From the NCBI GenBank assembly GCA_020091685.1, contig CM034605.1:26919010-26983009 (forward strand): DNA of 64,000 bases, read 5' to 3'. The stretch is from Lutjanus erythropterus (taxonomy: Eukaryota; Chordata; Actinopteri; Lutjaniformes; Lutjanidae). The translations under genes and the position numbers were made by a program. Shown piece after piece: positions 24,613 to 36,375 of the stretch. Each line of letters opens with the position of its first letter. Positions within the stretch are counted from its first letter, which is position 1. Below the pieces are notes generated by a model. That model had not been told where the DNA came from and ran no database searches. It saw only the letters and a program-made list of their open reading frames with translations.

Positions 24613-25828
24613 TAGTTTTCATGCAAAATTGGTTACATGTATGGATTAAAAACACTACATATTTTTTTTAAAGAGCTGTTTGACAGCTGGGAATAAATAA
24701 GAATTCTGTGTCCTTAAGGGGAGTAAAGCTTGCATGTTATTAGTGCCACATGAAACAAGACAACAGTAAACACGTTGTAGCCCCACAAATGATGCAGCCA
24801 ATCCGTAACAAATGTGACACTTTGTTTTGACTGCAGCTTAAATACTTCAGTGTAATTCTGAACTTGTCAGGATGTATTGGTGGGATGCATCTAACCCCCA
24901 GGTTTCATCAAAATCCACTCAGCGCTGTCAGAAGTATTCTGTGTGACAACTGTATGAATTCATGAATAATATAGCACCCCACCCCACCCCCCACCCCCTT
25001 CGGGTTTATGAGTATCATTTTAAAAGGCTGGAGTACAGTAGTGAGAGACACCGCTGACCAAGTCTGATCATCACTGACAAGGGCAGTAAAACTCTAATCC
25101 ACTTATTAAATTCAATTCAATTTGCTCTATTTTAGCAACGATTCGGGGATCATAAAATCTCACGTTCACTCACCAGTTTGTTTTGATGTGATTAAAGGAG
25201 CAGTCCAGGGATTTTTCACATTTTACAAATCAGTTTACATTCAGTGGGGAGTGATACTGTGAAAACAGTTGTGTCTGTTGTGCCTCTGAAAGGGCTTTGT
25301 CAAGTCTGAGAAAATAACCCCAGTGAGGTCATAGTGATGTCATCGATGTTTTCTCATCAGCATTTACCAAATTAAAGGTATAATCTGATTCTGCAACATT
25401 TTCCTGAAGGAAATGATGTACAGACTCAATGACACAATCCCTATCAATCATCACTTATGACCCACTAGAAGTGTGTTGTGGTGTCTGTATCTGCAAAGAA
25501 TCTGCCCTCGGCCTGTATTTCCTCATTTTTTCCTCATTGTTTTGTTGTGCTCAGAACGTTTCACCAACCCAAAATGTCTTGATGTGTTTAAGAACAGCTC
25601 AGACAAATCCTTCTGACTCCTACCTTACCTCCTACCTTAAAGACTTTACTCGAAGTTTAGGATCCTGAGTTTTTGGAGCTTGACCCGTATCACAAAACAA
25701 AAAGTCACGATATCTGAGCTTCTGTTGCATCAGTCTTGACCATTCTTTCTAAAATATGGAAAAGTCAAAATAGATCTACCATCTCAAGATCGTGGTGAGA
25801 ATTCTCCTGGAAGAAGACAGTGTGATAT
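24613..25828. other. Non-coding region with a repeat-like segment
   Basis: A C-rich patch lies at 24976-25000. From about 25195 to 25390 the wording AAAGGAGCAGTCCAGGGATT recalls the edge of a fish interspersed repeat. No exon is visible. Confidence 0.4.
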
Positions 25829-26210
25829 TTTATGACTCTGAAATTGAAATTTTTACAGCAGAGTTTTCAGGGACGGGATGAATGTTGGAGGTGGTGTTGC
25901 AAATCAATAGCAGATCATTTTCATTTATTTTGGGGCTGCCTTCAAATCCATTCACATCGACAAAGAAATAAGGAATATTTTTTGAATAGAAATAGCTTTT
26001 TTTGTCACATTACACCTGGGCAAGACTCCTGGACAAACTCATGGCCCAGGATAAATATGTTTATAAAGTATGGGATGCAACCTACTGACTGTGTAATTGA
26101 AAAGTCCTGTTTTGTTCTAATATGTGGCACATATCAACCCTTGATCGTGTGTCTTTCACAAGAGTCTCTCAAGTCCTACAACTGGAAATGCAACATTAAA
26201 TAGCTATTTT
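25829..26210 (+). mobile_element. L1/Tx1-like LINE remnant, C-terminal part
   Basis: A 123-codon plus-strand frame reads CWRWCCKSIADHFHLFWGC followed by LQIHSH. This matches the CWRC...HxFWxCPKI zinc-knuckle-like motif at the C-terminal end of L1/Tx1-type ORF2 proteins. The remainder drifts and ends in a stop at 26201. No upstream reverse transcriptase is recognisable, so this is a 5'-truncated relic. It lies about 1.2 kb before the first gfra4 exon and is not part of that gene. Confidence 0.6.
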
Positions 26211-27458
26211 ACACTTTCAAGTTGGATTTAGGTACTTTCACAGTGCCGAGACACAGCTTTGTGAAAATTACAAACCCTGATTCAGTCATAATAACATAAT
26301 GTAATATTATGTAGGTAAGCATAAAACCTTAATCTTAATGTTGTATTAATACATTTCACTCCTACTGTTTTGCTCATTTTTCAATATCAATTCAAACTTA
26401 AATCACTGCATCAATGTCTTTTGGGGAAAAAAAAGCTTACTAAAATAATTTTTTAGCTAAGAGATTTGAAATGGCAAGCTGCAGCTCAGGAAGTCGAGCA
26501 AATCCCAAAGATAGGCGTAAGGGGCCAAGGTTGAAAATCAAACCCAAAGACCACAGAAAAACATTTTAAAAAATAGACCCCTAGAAATCTGACAATTTGG
26601 GGCATGACCAAAACTGATTCAGTAAAGTAGCTGGGAAAAAGACATTTTTGTCCATCATTCCTGCAGCTCTGCTGATGGATTTATTTGCAGCTCTGTTCTG
26701 AAGTCGCCGTTTCTAATTTTCTATAATATAATTTGTGGTTTTGAGTCTTTTATAACGTTCATTCTCCTCATTTTTCTTCCAGTTGTGCTTTTTCATATAA
26801 ATTTGTCTCAAGTTATGTGTCATTTTAGCCATTTGGGTTTCTTTAACAATTAAGATAAGATAGATAAGACAAGATAATCCTTTATTAGTCCCACAGCAGG
26901 GAAATGTACAGTGTTACAGCAGCAAGGGGGATAATTACAAGCCACTGGTCCTGTTTAACTTCCTATTCATAATATTTTAACCAAATATCTGTCGCTTCCC
27001 ATTACTCTTTCTTCAGAGAACTCACGGGTCTTTTGAATGAGTTAGTGCCCCCTTGGGCTGGCTGGTATAATTTTGGAAATCGCTGGAACACCAATTATGA
27101 AGTGAAAGGTACAATGAAGTCATGCTTAGCAGGATAGCTTAGCTGATACTACAAGCTTTCATTAGTCTGTATAAAATATGGCTAATTGTGGTTAAATAAA
27201 TGAAAAAAGTCTCATTTTTATGCTTTTCAATAGTTTCCTTTGTGTCACTGAGTTTTTCTTTTTCTCTAACTTAGAGTCTGAAAGATTTTATTTGGGGTTT
27301 AGTTGGATTATACTGAACATGTTGTGTTATTTAAACATCCAAAACAGCCTCTGAACGCTTCACTGAGCAAGTGTACAGAACACGGATCCATAGATCAGTC
27401 TGCTGCAACACGACCACAACACGACACTAATCTGTCCTCTGCCCGTCTTCTCTTGCAG
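26211..27458. other. Intron 1 sequence before the first recognised gfra4 exon
   Basis: Contains an antisense LINE 3'-end motif at about 26853-26935 (GATAAGATAGATAAG..., TCCTTTATTAGTCCCACAGC), known from L2/Rex-type fish LINE tails. The final 40 bases before 27459 provide the acceptor TCTTCTCTTGCAG. Nothing else is recognised. Confidence 0.55.
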
Positions 27459-27740
27459 GAGTCCCACGTATGGCTCTGTCTGCGGGCGGGAGGGACTGCC
27501 TGCGTGCCGGAGACACCTGCTCCAGCGACGACACCTGCAGCCCACGACTGCGCACCCTCAGGCAGTGTGTGGCAGGGGACGGCAGTGTGAAGCTGGGGCC
27601 CGGGGCGCGAAACCAGTGTGAGAACGCCATGACGGCACTGCTGTCCACTCCTCTGCACGGCTGCCAGTGTAAACGAGGCATGAAGAAGGAGAAGAACTGC
27701 CTGAGCATCTACTGGAGTCTGCATCAGTCTGTGCTGCACG
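27459..27740 (+). CDS. gfra4: GDNF family receptor alpha-4, exon coding domain 1
   Basis: This exon encodes the first cysteine-rich domain of the GPI-anchored co-receptor that presents GDNF-family ligands (persephin for GFRA4) to the RET tyrosine kinase at the cell surface. Acceptor TCTCTTGCAG|GAGTCC and donor CACG|GTAAGA are strong. Both borders are phase 1, giving a split codon plus 93 codons. The translation has eight cysteines (positions 14, 21, 27, 37, 54, 69, 71, 81 of the joined protein), the family words RTLRQCVAG and [18 protein letters not shown], and the GFRA4-type stretch [10 protein letters not shown]. That last word separates it from GFRA1 and GFRA2. An internal ATG at 27470 is not the start: it has no signal peptide, and the frame is open to the acceptor. 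The exon is much more GC-rich than its flanks. Confidence 0.95.
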
Positions 27741-28333
27741 GTAAGACTGGCATTAACACTCACAATCTGATGGTTGTGCTCCCCTGAGGTGGGCGGGAGT
27801 AGGTACAGTATATTATTGGGATTATTGAGTGTGTGCCGCCCATTACACATGAATTAGGCTTCCGCCCCCAGACAGCTCAACGGTAAATTCCAGGCTGAAA
27901 TGAAAAGAGTGATTATTGTGTCAAAAATAGTTAAAACTGAAGCTCTGATTCCTTTTGTTCCACCCACACTCATTGTTTTTGATCACTGTTGTGCCTATTT
28001 CAAACGCTTTGCACTCCCATTGTCATTCCCCATCATTATCTGTGGTGCATTTACATTCAAATTTAGACATTTAGCATATATTTCCATTTTCAAAACAACC
28101 GAAAACGAGTGCAACAGTAGATCAAGGTTGACATTGTGAATATCCTCCACGTCAAGTGCAAATGTGTCAAGATATGACATGCAGATAATTAACTCATAAA
28201 ACAAACAGTAAAGCTCAGCTGCCTGAGTTTGTACATCAGCAATCATTGTTCAAGGCTGGAGTGAGCGTGCAGCAAACTTTCATGAGGTACAATAAACGCA
28301 CACAGGGTAGACTACATAACAGGGTGGCACAAT

Positions 28334-28621
28334 TACAACCCCGATTCCAAAATAGTTGGGATGCTGTGTAAGATGCTGTGGTTTGCAAAACATTTTTTAC
28401 ATAGATTCAAGATTCAGAGAATCCAGGGAAATCTTTGCACGTAGAGGGCAAGGCAGAAAAGCAACATTAAATGCCCGTGACCTTCAATCCTGCATTAAAA
28501 ACCCAAATTACTGTATAAAGGATGTAACTACGTGGGGTTGGGAACACTTTGGAAAACCGCTGTCAGTAAACACAGTTTGTCACTGCATCTACAAACTCAA
28601 GTTAAGACTCTCCAAGTTCTG
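28334..28621 (+). mobile_element. Tc1-like transposon remnant, left end and N-terminal (helix-turn-helix) part of transposase
   Basis: Begins with TACAACCCCGATTCCAAAAT, the terminal repeat of a fish Tc1-like family, at a TA dinucleotide. The plus frame then reads RFRESREIFARRGQGRKATL, NARDLQSCIKN and PLSVNTVCHCIYKLKLRLSK. This is the paired helix-turn-helix DNA-binding part of a Tc1-type transposase. The catalytic half and right end are missing. The copy at 59994-60807 keeps the complementary catalytic part. Inactive. Confidence 0.8.
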
Positions 28622-30299
28622 ACGTCATGCTGCTGTCCACTGTGTGTGTGTGTCTGTATGTTTGTGTGGAGGAGCCGAGCAGCCCCTCCCCTCTACCACT
28701 ACACAAACATGGAAATTTACAATATACACAATAATGACAGACCATGCGCAGTGCATAATAAGGTGCGTGGCTTCAGTCTGAATCATGTTTACAAGTTTAG
28801 GAAAGTTATTGCATTTGTTAAGACTTTTTAAGTGTTGATGGTAGCGTCTTCCTGAGGGCAGTTTCATGAATTCTTTAAAAAGGGGATGTACAGGATCAGA
28901 CACAGTTTGTCGGGCTTTTTGTTTCACACAGAGGGAGACAGAGCAGAGGCAGAGAGAGACAGCAGGCTGACTGGCTGTTGTCGCTTTATTTCTGCTGTGT
29001 GAGAGGCTGTTAGATTAACCCATATCAAGTGAAAACTGCCCCCAAAATGCCCCGTGTTGAGATAGTTTTATCGCTCAGCCACCCGCCAAAGTGGCTAATA
29101 AGCCGGCGTAGTGCAGACGCTGAAATGCTGCTTCTGCTTCCAGGAGTGTACAGCTTCCCATTGGCTAGCTGGTTTGTGGTGCGTTCAGGTGTGGTTGGTT
29201 TTATGAACACAAACAATGGAAAAACAGCTATAAGCGATTTCCCTTCCTCATTTCCAGCCCCGCACTTACCCCATGAACACATTGCATACATCCGTGGATG
29301 TAAGGTAATAACAGTACAACAGAATAAGGTGCTTTAAAATACAAAAGTATTTAGTGCAATGCTTTTGTAAAGTGCTGATGTAGAGTTGGGGAGCTGTTTA
29401 GTAATTGGATGGTTTTTGCATTAAGTGCTGTTGATGAGTTTTTCCTGAGGGTGTTGGCAGGATGTGTGGGGTCCTGGAATATTTTTAGACTTTGTGTTTA
29501 CTGCAGGTCACATATAGATGTCAGAGATGGGGGTGGGTTTGCAGCTGATGATTTTGAGATATTTATAGCTGTTCTTCCACAGTAAATATTGATTTGGTGA
29601 TTTTCAGTCCAAAAGACATTTAGGGTTAAATTAAATTTAGATACAAAATTAAACGTTTCCATTGTTTCAGCAGCATTTCCAGCTTTATTTTATAAGGTAG
29701 TCATGACCTGCTTCACATTACCCAGACATGTAAAAGCTTTGATGCCTGGACATTATCTGACAAACAAATCTTTAAATTGTGCTCAGAGACCATTGACTCT
29801 GATTAACTCATGCACGCTGCAGTTTGGACAAAGATTATGTGGCCTCTTCACAGCTCCTTCTGTCACCTCATGCTGCTTTAAGAACCAACACATAAAAGTG
29901 CTGACTGCCAGACCTGTTGATTTTCAACCTCATACGACCTGCTTTTGTTTCTGTGTTCGTAATTGTAGTTAATTTACTTGAAGAGCTTGACTTCTTTTCT
30001 ATTAATGTCAATTGGTTTTCTTAACTAGATAGATTTTCTTGGAAATTAGCACCAGTGAAGTGTAATACGAAATAACACAAGTACTGCATTAATACTGTTT
30101 TGTCTGTGTTTGTGGAGGGGCTATTTTTCAAAATCTAGTTTTAAATGCTCTATTATTTTAGTTATTGTGCTCACATGGTGTACCTTTTATTAATAAAGCT
30201 GTATTTATTAAAATTGCCACACCTAATCATGGGTAGGTAGTATTATTCAATTTATTTATTTAGTTATTATAAAAATACAATATAATGATGATAAATTTA

Positions 30300-30302
<3 letters not shown>

Positions 30303-30345
<43 letters not shown>
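30303..30345 (+). repeat. (TA)n microsatellite
   Basis: About 20 TA dinucleotides in near-perfect array, 55 bases left of the assembly gap. Confidence 0.95.
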
Positions 30346-30346
<1 letters not shown>

Positions 30347-30399
30347 CAACTTTGCAGTAAACTTCCATTTTACTTCTCAGTAAATATGAATAAACAGAA

Positions 30400-30486
30400 N
30401 NNNNNNNNNNNNNNNNNNNNNNNNNNNNNNNNNNNNNNNNNNNNNNNNNNNNNNNNNNNNNNNNNNNNNNNNNNNNNNNNNNNNNN
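30400..30486. other. Assembly gap (87 N)
   Basis: A run of N bases. Its placement between two AT-rich microsatellites suggests that simple sequence defeated assembly; true size and content are unknown. Confidence 0.99.
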
Positions 30487-30653
30487 ATGATGTGACAAAA
30501 GTCCTGATTGAAGCTCAGCATACAGCATCATGATTACATGATGCAGGATGCACCTTCAACCCCTCAACAAGAATCTGTCCAATTACACTGTAAATATTTT
30601 GAAGGTTATTTTAAACTCTCTGCAAATTTGTCTTGAAATAGAAAAAATGCTTG

Positions 30654-30695
30654 CATATATACAGCATATATGTATGTGTGTGTGTGTGTATATAT

Positions 30696-30730
<35 letters not shown>

Positions 30731-30736
30731 CATGCA
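30654..30736 (+). repeat. Compound (TA)/(TG) microsatellite
   Basis: ATATGTATGTGTGTGTGTGT passes into TATATATACATATATACA and a pure TA run. Right-hand partner of the simple sequence flanking the gap. Confidence 0.9.
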
Positions 30737-30740
30737 TATT

Positions 30741-31096
30741 TTCTTTCTATTAGAAAGAAAGTAGTTCCGGTAGATTCTGCTGCAGTGAGAAAGTAGTTCC
30801 TACATGAAACTGCTCACAACAAGGCCAGTGGATTATGGATTATTTTGAGCAACCAGGTCATGATTTCTGGGAAGAGATATTGTTGCTGAGTTTTTAAAAT
30901 GTTTTTTTGTTTTGTTTTTTTTTGTCACTTTGAGCACCACAGGACTAGTGCCATTTAGTCCCATAATACTGGTGAGAAGGCAGACGTCTCTACGGTCGCT
31001 ACCTCCAAAGCTCTGCAACTGACATCAAAACAGTATAGAGGGATAAATTGCATAACTAGAGAAAATGTACTTTTGATTTTGGGGTGAACTGTCCCA
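30741..31096. mobile_element. Foldback/MITE family, single arm (copy 3)
   Basis: Shares, in order, AGAAAGAAAGTAGTTCCGG, GGATTATTTTGAGCAACCAG, CATGATTTCTGGGAAGA, CTTTGAGCACCAC, TTTAGTCCCATAATA, CCAAAGCTCTGCAACTGACA and TTTTGGGGTGAACTGTCCC with the right arm of 35842-36375. Only one arm is present, so it is a truncated copy. Non-coding. Confidence 0.75.
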
Positions 31097-31376
31097 TAGC
31101 CCGGTTTTAGAAAACAGCCACATAGAGTGTTTATGCCAGCGGCTGGCCCTGACTATAACTACTAATGATACTATTTGTTATAGTGAATTTGCCATTTGAT
31201 GTGATGTACCAGAGAATTTAAATAGTCCTGGTCAGTCTGTCATCATCTGGTCTCTGGTTTGCTACACAATGCACTGAGACTTTGTATGTAACTTTGATGT
31301 TATATAGTGAGTGTTTGTGTCAGTGTTTTGGGTTGTCATGACAACAGAAAGTAACCTCTCTCCTCTGTGTTGGCAG

Positions 31377-31457
31377 GACTCAGCCTGGTGGAGAGCTACC
31401 CATACGAACCGGAGGAGAGGGGCTCGGACTACGTTCGTCTGGCGTCCATCGCTGCAG
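31377..31457 (+). CDS. gfra4: GDNF family receptor alpha-4, linker exon
   Basis: An 81-nt exon (TTGGCAG|GACTCAG ... GCTGCAG|GTGACT), phase 1 at both ends. It encodes residues 95-121 of the joined product, the linker between domains 1 and 2. The words SYPYEP and DYVRLASI match the SPYEP...RLASI motif found at the same place in every GFR-alpha with a domain 1, and the DYVRLASI wording is that of GFRA4. No cysteine is present, as expected. The following intron opens with a CCGCCGCCGCCGC run at 31472-31484 just past the donor. Reading through the donor meets an in-frame TGA at once, which supports splicing here. Confidence 0.95.
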
Positions 31458-34400
31458 GTGACTGAGCGAGCCGCCGCCGCCGCTACAAGTGTTTCTCCAC
31501 TTCTTCTTCTCACTTACAATAACTGAGCAGGGGAGGGAAATATTTAGATAATCAAACATCTATTTTTCACAAAAAAAAATAACTGTGAGTGAGTCCCAAC
31601 CAAGTTCTGTGTCAAAGACAAAATCGAGATGTTATTCAGCATCATTTTGATGGAGTAGACGGGTGGATATGCAGGTGGATTTGCAAAGTGTTTGATGAGT
31701 AACACCCACACTTTGCTTCTGTCTTGCCTCTGAGCCTGTGGGCAAGCCACAGGGCTGGTATGTGCTGCTGTTAGCCCCTGAGGCACAGATTAATTACCTA
31801 TTTACTTTAATGCAGCTGGAAGCAGCAAAACTGGAGGGGGGGGGGAGGGAGACAGAGAGAGAAGAGAAAGAAAAAAGTCGTGGTAAGAGGTTAGAGGGAG
31901 AAAGAGAAAATGGAAGACAGACAGAGCCGGTTTGTTTACTAAAACAACACTACATTTTTTTTTCCTGCTGGAGGTTTGGAAAAGAGACAGGCTGCACACA
32001 AATGAGGAGTTACATTTTTTTTCACTGGAGAGGACACGAAGTCAAGTGTTTTGTTTTCTCCGACGGCAATTATACTCTGGATGAGTGAAGCTGAGATGGA
32101 GAGTCTGTGAAACTTAAATAATGACTTAAATGAAGTGATTAGTATGGAAGGCATTCATGCATGCCGTACAGTATAATGATAAATGTCCTACACACACAAC
32201 AAAACGTCTAAACAAGTGGATAATGACAGCTTAAACGGAGGACACTGCTTAATTTAAACATTTAAATACAGAGTGTTTATGTACATGACACGGCTCCGGC
32301 TGTGTTTGAGAGGATGAGCAGAAGTGGCCTTAAACTGCATGAGAAACAGAAGTCAGATTGGTTTGTTTAGAAAAAGACTACTTCACTATAGCAAAACTGA
32401 GTCACACTTTATTTTACAGGACACTAATAAGAAGTAACACACTGTCAGATTAGACAAAAACTAGAAATAATATTATATTATTTATTCAACAGTATTAAGA
32501 CCCTTTATTGGACTTTATCAGAGGGTGCCTCAAGAAGCAGATGTGTGATTTCACTTTAGTTTGCAGGATAGTTCTCTAATTAGTCTCTAATTGACCCTTT
32601 GCTAAACGCCGCCTCCAAACAGCAACCGTCCAATCATAGCTTAGCAACCGTAACTAGAACTGTCAAGTTTTCCATTTCTCTTCATGTGTGCAGGAGGCTC
32701 TGAGAACGTCTCTCAAAAATGTGAAACAGAACAGCACACGTGTGATGAATGGATTAAACTCTGGCTTCATCTATTCTAAGATAAGCTGCGATCGTTAGCA
32801 TGTCTGGCTAACTAACACGAGCTTACCAGCTGCAGTAACTTTATCTCCAGAAAAACTTGTTAGATTTCACTGCATCTGCAGTTGTTCTGTCGGGGTTTGA
32901 GGAGGAGGATGTGGGCAGATGCAGAATCAAAGTGGTTCGATGACAATGCATCTCTCTGTAGCTCGCTGTCACAGATCTAAGACAGGTCAGCTTAGCTCCT
33001 ATCCCGGCATTACGCCATCGCGGTCCGGCTGGATCAAAGTCCACTGCACTTCTTTTTCCTTTTTTTTTTACTTTGATATAAAGTACAGCTTGTTACATGA
33101 TGTTAAAATAATAAAGTGCGCCCTACTCTGCATCTGATTGGCTAGCTGGCTATTGCTCCTTGCCTTTGTTGGTTGGGTTGATTAGGTTTAGGCGTGCAAA
33201 GTGATTAGTCAGGATTACAGTAAGAATATCAGGATAAGCCAATCAGAGGCAGAGTAGGACAGGTCATGACTTTGCTCTCCTGGAAAAAAAAAGGTATCTG
33301 TAGCTCTATGTGAAACAGACACAGTTCAAGGCTAATAAATGTCTTTTTACAAGATCAATTTGGACATTTTAGAGAGTCCTTTTAATGTGACTAATCCATG
33401 GAACACCTGTGCATAATCCTGCTGTTTAATCAGCGTCTCTATGCCACATCTGTCAGGCGGATGGATTATCTTGGCAAAGGAGAAGTGCTCAATAATACAG
33501 ATTTTAACAAAACCATGAACAAAAATTTGAGAGAAATAAACTTTTTACCTTCGGCTCATGAAAAATGGGAGCAAAGACAAAAGTGTTGCTTTTATATTTA
33601 GGCTGAGCATATTTTTATACTACTGGGTAATTATTGGCACGTGTTTGAGTGTTTTCTATCTGAAAAATGGATCCAGATCTGTGATATATGGTGTCCTTTT
33701 GATGTACAATACTGAGCTGCTCAGGAGAGACTGAGTGGAAGCTCACTGCCTCACACAGTGTTTATTTTTTCAACACTAGATAAGCAGTGATGTTTATTAT
33801 GTTTACCAGGGGATCATGGGTACCCCCGTGATATTAAAGTTGCACCAGGAAGTTTTGGATAATGGGAGCTCCTAATGGCGACGAGGGTTCACCGTCAAAT
33901 ACAAATTTAATGATTTCAAATGTGACGTAATGCGAGCTGACATCAGCAAACTGCACATGCTTCCTCTAAACCACAGGGAGGAGAAAAGGCGAATGATTTA
34001 ACAGTGATGAGGCCAGTTCAGGAGACAGTTTGTGTAACAGCCTTAGATTCAGGTTATGTTAAGGTTGTGCAACAGTTATACAAGTCCACTCATCACGATC
34101 ATGCGTAGATCAGGGGGCACGGCCGCTCTGCCACAGCTTTACAATAGAGTCCATTAGACCTGAAGGCAACCTGAACTAGACGGCACAGGTCTGAAACGTT
34201 CATTTTATTTGCTCACAGCAGACTATGAATGCATGTTCACACAAGCCAGTTAGAGAGTGATTCTGGTTTATCGCATCTCAGATCTGAGTGTCACAGATTT
34301 AACCCACACTTTTACTGATTATGATGACATCATACTCACTAAAGTAATTATAGGGATCGGTGGTATGTATAAAATGAAATCTGACAGGGCGGGAAAGATT

Positions 34401-35841
34401 TGTCATCTGCAACCTCTCTGCATGGGTCGCTGTGGCAACAACGTAGGCGTCACGTATGCTGGTGACGTGTCTTTTCAGTGTGCACACATGAGAAATGGAC
34501 AGCTCTGTGTTGTTTTACATACTGCATTGCTCCTAGCAGCGTGGATTCTGACGTTTCGTGTGCTGCAAAAGACCCTTTGTGAGCGATCAGAGTATCTGGC
34601 CTGAGACGCATCAAGGTTATTACAGTTAAAACCAAACTAAAAACTGAAACTATGTGTGGAAAAACATTTTAGTCAACTAAAATAAGTGTTGTATGTTGGA
34701 TGACTTGGGAGTTGGTTACCAGATTTTTGTAGGCAGAGCCAAGTACATTAAATCTCCCGTAACCCTTGAACGCATCACATAGTTCTGACTAAGTTTAGGA
34801 AGATCCGTGTCGATAGTTTCAACCACAAGGGGCTCTACAGTAAAATATATGATCAAGTTATTACAGCGTGCTAACATTCCCACATACTGACAGCTAGAAA
34901 CTTGTACTTCTGACTTATTCAGTATATTTAATATTTCAGCAGCACCAGCTCGCAGGAATCACATGTATTTTCTTCAGAAAAATCACATTTTAGTTTTCTT
35001 TGGGCTTGTTGTGCATAATTGAGTGAGAACACAGATTAGGAAAATAGGATAAACTGTCGTCACCTGTCTGTCAGGCTGCCTACAAGAACTTAAGAAGTCT
35101 TAAATTGTCTTCAATTTACATTTAGTAATAAAAGCCTTAAGAAAGTATTAAATGCTCTTAATTTCAGTTTGGGAAGGTCATTAATATTTATGAAGTTCCA
35201 CAGTCTTTCAGGGTCTCATTCATTGCACTAGATTCATTATGAACTCAGGACTGTCTGTAGGCTAAATGAGACAGGATGGCATGTACCTATATTTATTTAA
35301 AGTCCATATATAAACTATGAAACAGAGAACCACAGTAATAATTCAGGGGTGTAAATGACTTCCAGCATAGGACATACAGCAAAAAGAATATGTGATTATT
35401 TCCAAGCTTTAAGATTTAGTTCTAAATGTTTCAATTTTTTCAACCTTTAACTTGGTAAATGTCTCTTTTCTAACATTTTTTGTTTTAATAACCACACAAA
35501 GAGAGAAACTTAAACACAGAACTTGAGGGGTCACAGGGGTTCAACCAAATAAGAAGCCAACTATTTTTGATTGAAGACCAAAATATATATATATATCTTT
35601 TTAATAGTTATGTTATTATATTAATGTTTGCAAACCTACTTTTGACAACTTCAGAGCAGACCAAGCCTTGGGGACCCCCTGTGATCGTCTGTGCCCCCCT
35701 AGGGGGACCTGGACCCCAGGTTGTGAACCAGTGCTTTAAAGGAAACTTTTTTTTCCCACACTAATTGCTGCATTTGGATAATTTTTTATCTTCCCAAACC
35801 AGTTATTGACATTTTGCTATGTGAATAATTGGGCTCAAAGA
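31458..35841 (+). other. gfra4: gfra4 intron, first part (no exon seen)
   Basis: Start of the 12.6-kb intron. A purine-rich tract lies at 31832-31920. A word like the end of the 8416-9224 element (AATTGACCCTTTGCTAAACG) occurs at 32589 without a partner. A 141-bp palindromic MITE lies at 33120-33260. Open frames at 34257-34604 (plus) and elsewhere are unassigned. At 35655-35740 GGGGACCCCCTGTGATCG and GGTTGTGAACCAGTGCTT resemble a fish repeat end. Confidence 0.55.
33120..33260. mobile_element. Small MITE with 24-bp terminal inverted repeats
   Basis: Left end 33120-33143 begins GCCCTACTCTGCATCTGATT; the reverse complement of the right end 33237-33260 begins GTCCTACTCTGCCTCTGATT. They differ at only two of 24 positions. 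Total 141 bp, non-coding. No convincing target-site duplication, so superfamily not assigned. Confidence 0.75.
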
Positions 35842-36375
35842 GACAGTTCACCAAAAGCAAAAAAAAAATTTTTTTTTCCCTGATCTGTTGTGCTAGTTTA
35901 CCATTGAGATAGTTTTGATGTGAGTTGCAGGGTTTTGGAGATATCAGCTGGAAAAATGTCAAAATAACTTTGAAAAATTCAAAACCAGTGTCTCTTTTCC
36001 AACAACCATGACCCAGTAATCCACAGACTTTGTTGCGAGCTGTTTCATATAGGAACTACTTTCTCTCCAGTAGAAAAGAAAGTAGTTCTGGTAGATTCTA
36101 AAGTTGTTCTGGTAGACGTTACTGCAGAAAGAAAGTCGTTCCTGGATTATCTCGAGTAACCAGGTCAAGATTTTTGGAAAGACACACTGGTTTTGAATTT
36201 TTCAAAATTATTTTTTTGGTGCTTTGAGCACCACAAGTGAAATTTAGTCCCATTATATTGCAGAGAAGGCACATATCTCCAAAACTCTGCAACTCACACT
36301 AAAAAAATCTAGATGGATAAACAGCACTACAGGGCAGGGGAGAAATATGTATTTTAGATTTTGGGATGAACTGTC
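35842..36375. mobile_element. Foldback-type MITE, complete copy (copy 1)
   Basis: The outer ends are inverted: GACAGTTCACCAAAAG on the left and TTTTGGGATGAACTGTC on the right. Both arms carry inverted versions of the same words: GAGTTGCAGGGTTTTGGAGA against CTCCAAAACTCTGCAACTCA, CAAAACCAGTGTCTCTTTTC against GACACACTGGTTTTGAA, and CAACCATGACCCAGTAATCC against GGATTATCTCGAGTAACCAG. The element is thus a large imperfect hairpin of about 534 bp. Centre (36050-36140) holds repeated AGAAAGTAGTTCTGGTAGA words. Non-coding; autonomous partner not seen. Confidence 0.8.

Larger units (their letters stand above)
27741..31376 (+). other. gfra4: gfra4 intron between domain-1 exon and linker exon (3636 bp)
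   Basis: Starts GTAAGA and ends TTGGCAG. Contents are half of a Tc1-like element (28334-28621), AT and TG/TA microsatellites, an 87-base assembly gap and a foldback-element arm (30741-31096). Around 28850 and 29440 two similar words (CTTCCTGAGGGCAGTTT and TTTCCTGAGGGTGTTGG) suggest relics of one further repeat. No alternative exon is seen. Confidence 0.85.

Noticed and set aside
27470-27787. Single-exon reading from the ATG at 27470 through to 27786
   Set aside because: The ATG is not followed by a signal peptide, and the frame runs through the clear GTAAGA donor at 27741. The real coding end is 27740.
30548-30796. Open frame with YIYIYIYIY-like repeats near the gap
   Set aside because: Translation of a TA/TG microsatellite, not a protein.
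34257-34604. 115-codon plus-strand frame in intron 3
   Set aside because: No recognisable domain, no conserved motif and no splice context; overlapping minus-strand frames are equally open.
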